A stretch of DNA of 64,000 bases from RGIG1927 sp045546275. GTDB taxonomy: Bacteria > Bacillota > Clostridia > UMGS1883. Below are positions 26,354 to 33,410 of the stretch, one piece after another. Both the position numbers and the translations under genes were made by a program. Numbering within the stretch: the stretch's first letter is position 1; the number at the start of each line of letters is the position of its first letter. The stretch covers positions 1 to 64,000 of the forward strand of contig JAZQCM010000015.1 in the NCBI GenBank assembly GCA_045546275.1, given 5' to 3'. The notes under the pieces were generated by a model. That model saw only the letters and a program-made list of their open reading frames with translations. It did no database searches and had not been told where the DNA came from.

Positions 26354-27824
26354 AAAAGTTTTGTGGATTGAATTGGGGTTTTCGTTACTTGTTGCAGTAG
26401 TACTGCTTTTGGTTTGCAGTAAAAGCTCGCCTTTATATCCCATGAATGACTGGGTTGATGCCGATTGTATTTTTACCGTGGGCAAGGCAATTGGTGAGGG
26501 TTTGGTGCCCTACAAGGATTTGTTTGACCACAAGGGGCCATTTTTGTATTTTATTTTCTTTTTTGCATCCCTTATATCCAAAAGCTCATTTATAGGCTTG
26601 TGGATTTTTGAAATAATCAGTGTGACGGGCTTTTTGTATTTTTCAATGCAAAGTGCAAAGCTTTTTATTAAAAACAAGTGGGTTTACTACACTCTTATGC
26701 CCATTGTTGCACTCATTTGTCTTACAGCGAAGACCTTTGCCCATGGCGGAAGCACGGAGGAATTAGCTCTTTTGCCATTAAGCTACAGCGTTTATTACTT
26801 TTTGAAAATGATAAGAGGCGATAAGGTTAAAACATATGAGCATGTTCTCTTAGGTGTTTCATTAGGTTCGGTTTTCTGGATGAAATTCACCATGGTTGGT
26901 TTTTACATAGGTGCGTACATAACTCTTATCTGCTACAGATTCTACAAAAAAGAAAACGAAGCTTTAGTAAAGGATATTCTTTTGAATATTGCAGGCTTTA
27001 TGTGCCTCACACTTCCCATTTTCGTATACTTTATAGTAAACGGAGCATTGGGAGATTTGTTTAAGATTTATTTTTACAACAATATTTTTGTTTATGGTGA
27101 CAGCGAAATTTTGTCACAAAAGCTTAAAAACGTAAAAAGCAGAACAAAAAATTTGATTTACTACAATACGGAATTGATAGTGCCGGTGTTTATTTCTTTG
27201 GCAATTTATCTTTTTAAGGAAAAAACAAAAGAAGCACTTTTGCTTATTGCAGCACTTTCAACTGCAATTTTAGGGATATATTTCGGCGGTTATCTTTCTT
27301 ATTATGCACTTATTCTTGCTGTATTTGCCTTTTTAAGCATGGGCATTACCGATGAGGTGTGCAAGCTTTTTAAGAAGGAAGAAGTGGAAAAGAAAGACAA
27401 CACAATGTACATCCTGCCCTTTATAAGCCTTGCGGTATGCTTTGTTATAAGCTTTAACTTAAGCAGTAATGTGTATTTGATGGACTACTCAAAAATGGAT
27501 ATGCCGCAATACAAATTTGCTGAGTTAATAAACGAAAAAGAAGATTCCACCCTTTTAAATTACAGATTTCTTGACGGCGGTTTTTATTTTGCCGCAGGAA
27601 AAACACCTGCAAACAAGTTCTTTTGCCGTTCAAATATGAATGTGGATGGAATGGATGCAGAGCAACAACAGCTTATTTCAGACAAAAAGGTTGACTTTGT
27701 TGTAACAAGACAGGATAGCATAAGCGATTTTGTAATTAATTGCGGATATGAATGCATTGCACAGGAAAGCATGTATTTTGAAGGAAAAGACAGAAATTAT
27801 TTCTTGTATAAGGTTATTGAGTAA
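26340..27824 (+). CDS. GT39-like polytopic glycosyltransferase
   Basis: A 494-residue protein with about 11 hydrophobic segments. The first extracellular loop has DADCIFTVGKAIGEGLVPYKD followed by LFDHKGPFLY, the acidic loop typical of GT-C enzymes related to ArnT and protein O-mannosyltransferases. It would move a lipid-linked sugar, presumably supplied by the GT2/GtrA pair, to an outer-surface acceptor. The ATG at 26340 has GGAGG upstream inside gtrA; the ORF could be extended 12 codons but without support. A bidirectional terminator follows. Confidence 0.85.
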   Translation: MKTDKKVLWIELGFSLLVAVVLLLVCSKSSPLYPMNDWVDADCIFTVGKAIGEGLVPYKDLFDHKGPFLYFIFFFASLISKSSFIGLWIFEIISVTGFLYFSMQSAKLFIKNKWVYYTLMPIVALICLTAKTFAHGGSTEELALLPLSYSVYYFLKMIRGDKVKTYEHVLLGVSLGSVFWMKFTMVGFYIGAYITLICYRFYKKENEALVKDILLNIAGFMCLTLPIFVYFIVNGALGDLFKIYFYNNIFVYGDSEILSQKLKNVKSRTKNLIYYNTELIVPVFISLAIYLFKEKTKEALLLIAALSTAILGIYFGGYLSYYALILAVFAFLSMGITDEVCKLFKKEEVEKKDNTMYILPFISLAVCFVISFNLSSNVYLMDYSKMDMPQYKFAELINEKEDSTLLNYRFLDGGFYFAAGKTPANKFFCRSNMNVDGMDAEQQQLISDKKVDFVVTRQDSISDFVINCGYECIAQESMYFEGKDRNYFLYKVIE

Positions 27825-27825
27825 C

Positions 27826-27859
27826 AAAAAAATGGATTGCTTAAGCAATCCATTTTTTT
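27826..27859. terminator. bidirectional terminator
   Basis: A perfect palindrome, AAAAAAATGGATTGCTT (27826-27842) joined directly to AAGCAATCCATTTTTTT (27843-27859), between the convergent GT39-like and symporter genes. Confidence 0.92.
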
Positions 27860-27877
27860 ATGTATTAGTCAATTGTA

Positions 27878-29398
27878 TTAGTCTAATTCTTTTTCGTGTG
27901 CAGCCTGGATGTCGCTGAATGCGGAAAGCATGGGCTTAACATCCTTCTTCTTTACAACGCGGTCAACATAGTTCTTTGTAATCTTATAAACCAAGCCGGA
28001 AAGAACAATTACACCAATAAGGTTGGGAATCATCATAAGACCGTTGAATGTGTCGGAGATATCCCATGCCAAAGAGGAAGTAAGAAGTGCACCGAGCATG
28101 ATTGTTACAAGGTGTAAAACCTTGTATACCTTAACTGTTTTTGTACCGAAAAGATATTCCCAGGCCTTGGAGCCGTAGTGGTCCCAACCAAGAACTGTTG
28201 TGAAGGCAAAGAGGAGCATTGCAATTGCAACAAACTTACCACCAATATTCCAGAAGGAGAAGATTGTGTTGAATGCATCGGCAACAAGGGTTGCATCGGA
28301 AGAGCCTGCAACAGTAAGTGCACCTGTTGAAAGGTCATACACGCCGGATGTGAGAATTACAAGTGCTGTAAGTGTACATACAACAATTGTATCTGCAAAT
28401 ACTTCGAAAATACCCCACATGCCCTGCTTAACAGGTTCCTTAACGTTGGAGTTGGAGTGAACCATAACGGAAGAACCAAGACCTGCTTCGTTACTGAATA
28501 CGCCTCTCTTACAGCCCTGTACAATAACTGTACCGATACCGCCACCTACTACGGAAAGGGGTGTGAAGGCTGTGGCAAAAATTGCACCGAAAGCGGGAAG
28601 AATGCTTGCATAGTTGATACCAACAATGATAACACTGCCGATAACGAACAATACAACCATGAAGGGAACTACCTTTTCAGCAAAGGATGCAATTCGCTTC
28701 AAGCCGCCAAGAGTGATAAGTGCGGCAATAATAACAAGAATAACACCTAAGATTACGCTGTAGAGGCTTACACCTTCAAAAACTTCACCGGAGAGAGCCT
28801 GAACGGGGAATGCACTTGTTACGTTAATAACAATTTTGTTAATCTGACCCATTGCACCAATACCGAAGGATGCAAGGAGTGTGAAAATACAGAAAAGAAC
28901 AGCAAGGACTTTACCAATCCACTTACAGCCCTTGATGGAGCCAAGACCGTCCTGAAGGTAATACATAGCACCGCCTGACCATTCGTTGTCGTTGTTTCTT
29001 CTTCTGTAGTAAATACCCAAAACGTTTTCGGAGAAGTTTGTCATCATACCTAAGATTGCGGCAATCCACATCCAGAAAACAGCACCGGGACCACCAATAC
29101 AGATAGCAGCAGCAACACCTGCAATGTTACCTGTACCGATTGTAGCAGCAAGAGCTGTACAAAGCGCCTGGAAGGGGGAGATGGACTTAACGTCCTTTGA
29201 GTGACCGATAACGTCTTTTGCAAAAAGACTACCGATTGTGTGCTTCCACCAGAGCTTAATGTGAGAGAACTGGAAGAATTTTGTGATTACTGTTGTGAGT
29301 ACGCCTGTTGCAAGTAAGAGCACAAGACCCAGTGTTGTCCATACAAAAGTATTGACAACGTTGTTATACTCTGCAATAGTGTTGAGAATGTTGTTCAT
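27878..29398 (-). CDS. alanine/glycine:sodium symporter (AGCS family)
   Basis: A 506-residue sodium:amino-acid symporter of the AGCS family. About 11 TM segments are visible with family blocks GTGNIAGVAAAICIGGPGAVFWMW, cut here to its core GTGNIAGVA, then YRRRNNDNEWSGGAMYYL, GCKRGVFSNEAGLGS and ILGWDHYGSKAWEYLFG. It imports glycine or alanine with Na+. The ATG at 29398 has AAAGGAG upstream; the 17-codon upstream extension runs into the terminator hairpin. A tandem glycine riboswitch with a terminator in its leader controls it, so glycine is the likely regulated substrate. Confidence 0.95.
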   Translation of the reverse strand: MNNILNTIAEYNNVVNTFVWTTLGLVLLLATGVLTTVITKFFQFSHIKLWWKHTIGSLFAKDVIGHSKDVKSISPFQALCTALAATIGTGNIAGVAAAICIGGPGAVFWMWIAAILGMMTNFSENVLGIYYRRRNNDNEWSGGAMYYLQDGLGSIKGCKWIGKVLAVLFCIFTLLASFGIGAMGQINKIVINVTSAFPVQALSGEVFEGVSLYSVILGVILVIIAALITLGGLKRIASFAEKVVPFMVVLFVIGSVIIVGINYASILPAFGAIFATAFTPLSVVGGGIGTVIVQGCKRGVFSNEAGLGSSVMVHSNSNVKEPVKQGMWGIFEVFADTIVVCTLTALVILTSGVYDLSTGALTVAGSSDATLVADAFNTIFSFWNIGGKFVAIAMLLFAFTTVLGWDHYGSKAWEYLFGTKTVKVYKVLHLVTIMLGALLTSSLAWDISDTFNGLMMIPNLIGVIVLSGLVYKITKNYVDRVVKKKDVKPMLSAFSDIQAAHEKELD

Positions 29399-29410
29399 AG
29401 AGAAAACTCC

Positions 29411-29447
29411 TTTAAAAAAAATATAGAGCCAAGCAGACGCTTGGCTC
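29411..29447 (-). terminator. riboswitch-controlled terminator in the symporter leader
   Basis: On the minus strand GAGCCAAGC, a 4-nt loop, GCTTGGCTC (29426-29447), then a long T run (29411-29425). It lies between the glycine aptamers and the ribosome site, the expected place for an expression platform. Confidence 0.88.
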
Positions 29448-29496
29448 AAAAATATACAAAAAACGCAAAGTTACCCTTGAAAAAAGGGTTAAAATT

Positions 29497-29665
29497 CCGT
29501 CCTTTTGCCTGAGAGATTAAGCATTACTGCATTTTGCACCTTCGGCACTCGGGTAAACCGAGCTTCTCCGGATTGCTATCAACATACAGTCCTCACCTTG
29601 CGGCACCTGAGAGTGTTACTCCTTCGGAGGCTTACGCCATTTCCTGTATGCATCACTTAGCCCGT
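29497..29665 (-). ncRNA. tandem glycine riboswitch
   Basis: Two glycine aptamers in series on the minus strand. The promoter-proximal one (about 29583-29665) has CCTCCGAAGGAG and CTCTCAGGTGCCGCAAGG-type core; the gene-proximal one (about 29497-29575) has GTGCCGAAGGTGCAA and CTCTCAGGCAAAAGGAC, the textbook glycine-aptamer core. Downstream lie an ACCCTT/AAGGGT hairpin (29473-29489) and the terminator at 29426. Glycine riboswitches often switch on glycine use; on an AGCS transporter either sense is possible. This explains the 328-nt gap between the symporter and DUF1015 genes. Confidence 0.95.
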
Positions 29666-29680
29666 ATTAAATTACTAATC

Positions 29681-29709
29681 ATTATGCCACTTTTGTAGTA
29701 TTTTGTCAA
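29681..29709 (-). promoter_or_regulatory. promoter for the riboswitch-symporter transcript
   Basis: Minus strand TTGACA (29704-29709), 17-nt spacer, CATAAT (29681-29686), about 16 nt before the first aptamer. Confidence 0.75.
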
Positions 29710-29725
29710 CAGTTTTTTTCAAAAA

Positions 29726-30976
29726 TTATGATAATTTATGAATAAATATACCACTGCGGAGCTTTGGCTCAAACCATGTGGACTTCGGAGGCATAATAAG
29801 ATTGTTGTCGGCAATGTCCATTACCTGACTTACAGACGTGGGATAAAGTACGAAGGCAACCTTCATTTCGCCTGAGTCAACTCTTCTTTCAAGCTCGGAA
29901 AGTCCTCTTATACCACCAACAAAGTCAATTCTGGAGTCAGTACGTACATCTTTAATATCCAAAATAGGCTCAATAAGCCATTTGTGTAAAATTGTAACGT
30001 CAAGACACAAAATCGGGTCTGTATCGTCAATAATCTCCTCTTTAGCCTTTAAGCTGTACCAGTGGTTATTTACATACATGCCAAAGGTGTGAGGCTTTGT
30101 GGGGCGAGGAGAGGAATGCTCAGGCACAGGAGAAATGTCAAAATGCTCACGAACATACTTGAAGAACCTTTCCTCGGAAAGATTGTTAAGATGCTTTATC
30201 ACACGGTTGTAGTCAAAAATCTTAAGCTCACTGTCGGGGAAAAGCACGGAAAGATAATAGTTGTATTCTGCGTTTTTATCCTCACGGGGCGCTTCTTCAC
30301 GCCTTTTTAAACCCACATTAACAGCAGATGCGTTTCTGTGGTGGCCATCCGCAATGTAAAGCGCAGGAACTGCGGCAAAAAGCTCTTGGATAGCTGAAAT
30401 TTTATCATCCTCGTCAATAAGCCACACCTTGTGGGTAATTGAATCATCAGAAGTGAAATTGTAAACGGGTTCATGGGAGGCCTTATACTCGCTGATTAAG
30501 GATGAAATAGTCTCTCGGGACTTATACATAAGGAAAATAGGGCCTGTGTTGGCGTCGCACACGTCAACATGAGTCATACGGTCCTTTTCTTTTGCCTTTA
30601 AGGTAAGCTCATGCTTTTTAATTGTACCGTTAAGATATTCGTCAATGTCACAGCAGCAAACAAGACCTGTTTGTTCACGGCCGTCCATTGTGAGAGAATA
30701 AAGGTAAAAAACATTCTTTTCATCCTGAATGTAAATACCGTCGGAAATCATTTTGTTCAGATTTTCTGCGGCTTTTTTGTAAACCTTATCGTCGTAAAGG
30801 TTTATTGATTTGTCAAGGTCAATTTCAGCCTTGTCAACATGCAAAAAGGAATAAGGGTTATCCTTGGCAATTTCACGAGCCTCTTCGCTGTTCATTACAT
30901 CATAGGGGAGAGCTGCAACAAGATGTGCCTTGTCTTTTACAGGACGGAAACCCTTAAAAGGTTTTATGTTAGACAT
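29726..30976 (-). CDS. DUF1015 protein, candidate phosphoserine/serine enzyme
   Basis: A 416-residue DUF1015 protein. Conserved parts are the N-terminal IKPFKGFRPVKD, the ALPYDVMNSEEAR block, HVDVCDANTGPIF, and YIADGHHRNASA with DGHHR at residues 210-214. It is the last gene of serC-serA-DUF1015. The DGHHR motif is like that of ParB-fold free serine kinases (archaeal SerK, SbnI), so I infer a role in interconverting phosphoserine and serine, possibly standing in for SerB, which is not seen in this window. The family is formally uncharacterised. The start is uncertain: an in-frame ATG at 30994 is equally free of a clear ribosome site. Confidence 0.88.
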   Translation of the reverse strand: MSNIKPFKGFRPVKDKAHLVAALPYDVMNSEEAREIAKDNPYSFLHVDKAEIDLDKSINLYDDKVYKKAAENLNKMISDGIYIQDEKNVFYLYSLTMDGREQTGLVCCCDIDEYLNGTIKKHELTLKAKEKDRMTHVDVCDANTGPIFLMYKSRETISSLISEYKASHEPVYNFTSDDSITHKVWLIDEDDKISAIQELFAAVPALYIADGHHRNASAVNVGLKRREEAPREDKNAEYNYYLSVLFPDSELKIFDYNRVIKHLNNLSEERFFKYVREHFDISPVPEHSSPRPTKPHTFGMYVNNHWYSLKAKEEIIDDTDPILCLDVTILHKWLIEPILDIKDVRTDSRIDFVGGIRGLSELERRVDSGEMKVAFVLYPTSVSQVMDIADNNLIMPPKSTWFEPKLRSGIFIHKLS

Positions 30977-30996
30977 TGGTATCACTACTTTCATAG

Positions 30997-31024
30997 AAAA
31001 AGCGGGATTTTTAATCCCGCTTTT
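30997..31024 (-). terminator. hairpin between serA and DUF1015
   Basis: AAAAGCGGGATT (30998-31009), TTT loop, AATCCCGCTTTT (31013-31024). On the minus strand it follows the serA stop by 4 nt and ends in a T run, so it should reduce read-through into the DUF1015 gene. Confidence 0.85.
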
Positions 31025-31027
31025 AAA

Positions 31028-32185
31028 TTATTTATTAATAATTCTAACCCTAAGCACACCGGGAACAGCCTTCATAGCTTCAATAATACTTTCGTCAGCC
31101 TTTCCGTCGATTGTGAAGAGTGTGTATGCGTTATCGCCCTTGTTTGCGTTAACCATGTGGTCAATGTTAATACCCTTTTCACCCAAAACGCCTGCAATAA
31201 GTGCAATGGAGGAGGGGATGTTCTTGTTGATTACGCATATACGGTCCTTACCGTTGTCGGGAAGATAGCAGTTGGGGAAGTTAACGGAGTTTTTGATGTT
31301 ACCATTTTCAAGGTAATCCATCATTTCGTCAACTGCCATAACAGCACAGTTGTCTTCAGCTTCGGGAGTGGATGCACCAAGGTGAGGAATTGTGATGATG
31401 TTTTCACAGCCTACTGTTTCCTCTGTGGGGAAGTCTGTAAGGTACTTGCTTACCTTGCCTGATGCGATGGCTTCCTTGATTGCAACATTGTCCACAAGCT
31501 CAGCACGGGAAAGGTTCAACACTCTCACGCCCATCTTGCACTTTGCAAGAGCCTGTGCATTAATCATGCCACGTGTTGCATCGTTTAAGGGAACATGAAC
31601 TGTGATGTAGTCACAATTCTGATAAATATCGTCAAGATTCTGTGTGTATGTAACACGAGTCTTAAGGTGCATAGCGCCGTTTACAGAAAGGAAGGGGTCG
31701 TAGCCGATAACCTTCATGCCAAGCTCTAAAGCTGTGTTTGCAACCAATACACCAATAGCACCCAAGCCAACAACACCAAGTGTTTTGCCTGTGATTTCGG
31801 GGCCAACAAACTTGCCCTTGCCCTTTTCAACTGCAGCTGCAACGCCTTCGGTTAAGGTCTGCGCCCAGTTGTAGCCACCAATAATGTCACGGGAGGAGAG
31901 GAACAAGGATGCAATTACAAGCTCCTTAACTGCGTTTGCGTTTGCACCGGGAGTGTTGAAAACAACAATACCCTTGTCAGAACACTTGTCAATGGGAATA
32001 TTGTTCACACCTGCACCGCAACGAGCTACTGCCAAAAGAGATTCGGGAAGCTCCATGTCGTGCATTTTAAAGCTACGAAGGAGAATACCTTCGGGATTTT
32101 CCATTGAATCGGAAACCTTGTAGTTAGCGGTAAGATTTGCGATACCAATGGGAGAGATTTTGTTTAATGTTAAAATGTTATACAT
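31028..32185 (-). CDS. serA: D-3-phosphoglycerate dehydrogenase
   Basis: A 385-residue NAD-dependent enzyme that oxidises 3-phosphoglycerate to 3-phosphohydroxypyruvate, the first step of serine synthesis. The nucleotide-binding motif VVGLGAIGVLVA, the substrate-binding RCGAGVNNIP and the catalytic-His region IPHLGASTPEAE are present. The C-terminal 65 residues form an ACT domain (INIDHMVNANKGDNAYTLF), the usual seat of serine feedback. The length is that of the short, ACT-only form. It starts 12 nt after serC. Substrate comes from the glycolytic genes at 54.6-58.2 kb. Confidence 0.96.
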   Translation of the reverse strand: MYNILTLNKISPIGIANLTANYKVSDSMENPEGILLRSFKMHDMELPESLLAVARCGAGVNNIPIDKCSDKGIVVFNTPGANANAVKELVIASLFLSSRDIIGGYNWAQTLTEGVAAAVEKGKGKFVGPEITGKTLGVVGLGAIGVLVANTALELGMKVIGYDPFLSVNGAMHLKTRVTYTQNLDDIYQNCDYITVHVPLNDATRGMINAQALAKCKMGVRVLNLSRAELVDNVAIKEAIASGKVSKYLTDFPTEETVGCENIITIPHLGASTPEAEDNCAVMAVDEMMDYLENGNIKNSVNFPNCYLPDNGKDRICVINKNIPSSIALIAGVLGEKGINIDHMVNANKGDNAYTLFTIDGKADESIIEAMKAVPGVLRVRIINK

Positions 32186-32197
32186 AACTACACTACC

Positions 32198-33277
32198 TTA
32201 CTTGTTGTTTTTTTCAAATGTTTCCATGAAGTTTACAAGAGCCTGAACGCCTTCAATAGGCATAGCATTGTAAATAGATGCACGCATACCGCCAACAGTT
32301 CTGTGACCCTTAAGGTTAACAAAACCGGCTTCCTTTGCTTCTGCTACAAACTTCTTGTCTAATTCTTCGTTGCCTGTGATAAAGGGAACGTTCATGAGTG
32401 AACGGTCTTCCTTAACTACTGTGCCTTTAAACATCTGAGAATTGTCGAGGAAATCGTAAAGAACCTGAGCCTTAGCCTTATTAAGCTTTTCAAGCTCAGC
32501 TACGCCACCCATGTTCTTAACCCACTCAAATACAAGCTTTGAAATGTAGATAGAATAGCAGGGAGGTGTGTTGTACATGCTCTTGCCGTCAGCGTGAGTT
32601 TTGTAGGAAAGCATTGTGGGGCAGATGTCCATAGCATCGCCGATAAGGTCTTTTCTCATAATAGCAATTGTGAGACCTGCAGGACCAACGTTCTTCTGTG
32701 CGCCTGCATAGAGCAAGCCAAACTTTGTAACGTCCAATGTTTCGCTCATGATGTCGGAAGAAATATCAGCAACGAGGGGAACATTACCTGTTTCGGGAAG
32801 AGTGTTCCACTTTGTACCGTAAATTGTGTTGTTGTGTGTGATGTGGAAATAGTCCGCATCGGGAGTAAATGTAGATTTGTCAAGCTTAGGAATGTAGGAG
32901 AAAGTCTTATCTGCAGAAGATGCTACTGCATTTGCAGTACCAAATTTGCCTGCTTCCTGATGAGCCTTCTTTGCCCACTGACCTGTAATAACATAATCAG
33001 CCTTTTTATTTTTGAAGAGGTTCAAAGGAACCATTGCAAACTGTGTGGAAGCACCGCCCTGAAGGAACATTACTTCGTAATTTTCAGGAATGCTCATAAG
33101 TTCACGGATGAGAGCCTCAGCACCGTAGATAATACCTTCGTAATCCTTACTGCGGTGGCTCATTTCCATAACTGACATGCCTGTACCTTTGTAGTTTACC
33201 ATGTCTCTCTGAGCTTCCTCTAAAACTGAAAGGGGGAGCATGGAGGGACCTGCGGAAAAGTTATAAACTCTTTCCAT
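32198..33277 (-). CDS. serC: phosphoserine aminotransferase
   Basis: A 359-residue PLP enzyme that converts 3-phosphohydroxypyruvate and glutamate to phosphoserine and 2-oxoglutarate. The N terminus VYNFSAGPSMLP, GTGMSVMEMSHRSKDY, FLQGGASTQFAMVPLNL and the PLP-lysine block YAGAQKNVGPAG are diagnostic, as is the C-terminal GHRTVGGMRASIYNAMP. The ATG at 33277 has AGAAGG 7 nt upstream; six further in-frame codons upstream lack a ribosome site. It has its own promoter and an 85-nt leader with a strong hairpin and is followed by serA and DUF1015. Confidence 0.97.
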   Translation of the reverse strand: MERVYNFSAGPSMLPLSVLEEAQRDMVNYKGTGMSVMEMSHRSKDYEGIIYGAEALIRELMSIPENYEVMFLQGGASTQFAMVPLNLFKNKKADYVITGQWAKKAHQEAGKFGTANAVASSADKTFSYIPKLDKSTFTPDADYFHITHNNTIYGTKWNTLPETGNVPLVADISSDIMSETLDVTKFGLLYAGAQKNVGPAGLTIAIMRKDLIGDAMDICPTMLSYKTHADGKSMYNTPPCYSIYISKLVFEWVKNMGGVAELEKLNKAKAQVLYDFLDNSQMFKGTVVKEDRSLMNVPFITGNEELDKKFVAEAKEAGFVNLKGHRTVGGMRASIYNAMPIEGVQALVNFMETFEKNNK

Positions 33278-33313
33278 AAAAACGCCTTCTTTCAAAAGAT
33301 TGATATAATATAA

Positions 33314-33341
33314 TCAGCACCTCATAGACATGAGGTGCTGA
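33314..33341 (-). other. hairpin in the serC leader
   Basis: A perfect 12-bp stem TCAGCACCTCAT (33314-33325) and ATGAGGTGCTGA (33330-33341) with a 4-nt loop, about 25 nt after the predicted transcription start. No T run follows on the minus strand, so it is better read as a leader structure or operator than as a terminator. Confidence 0.6.
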
Positions 33342-33368
33342 CCGCAAGACAAAAAGTCTATTTACGAT

Positions 33369-33397
33369 ATTATATTACAGTTTTTTCAAATAGTCAA
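33369..33397 (-). promoter_or_regulatory. promoter for serC-serA-DUF1015
   Basis: Minus strand TTGACT (33392-33397), 17-nt spacer, TATAAT (33369-33374), immediately behind the purL stop. Confidence 0.78.
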
Positions 33398-33410
33398 TGA
33401 ATTTTTCCGA

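Noticed and set aside
30839..31462. Plus-strand ORF of 207 codons across DUF1015 and serA
   Set aside because: It runs through two certain minus-strand genes and the hairpin between them, with Cys/Val/Asn-rich shadow composition.
33278..33410. Possible T-box leader for serC
   Set aside because: No T-box core sequence or specifier loop is visible; only one strong hairpin follows the promoter.
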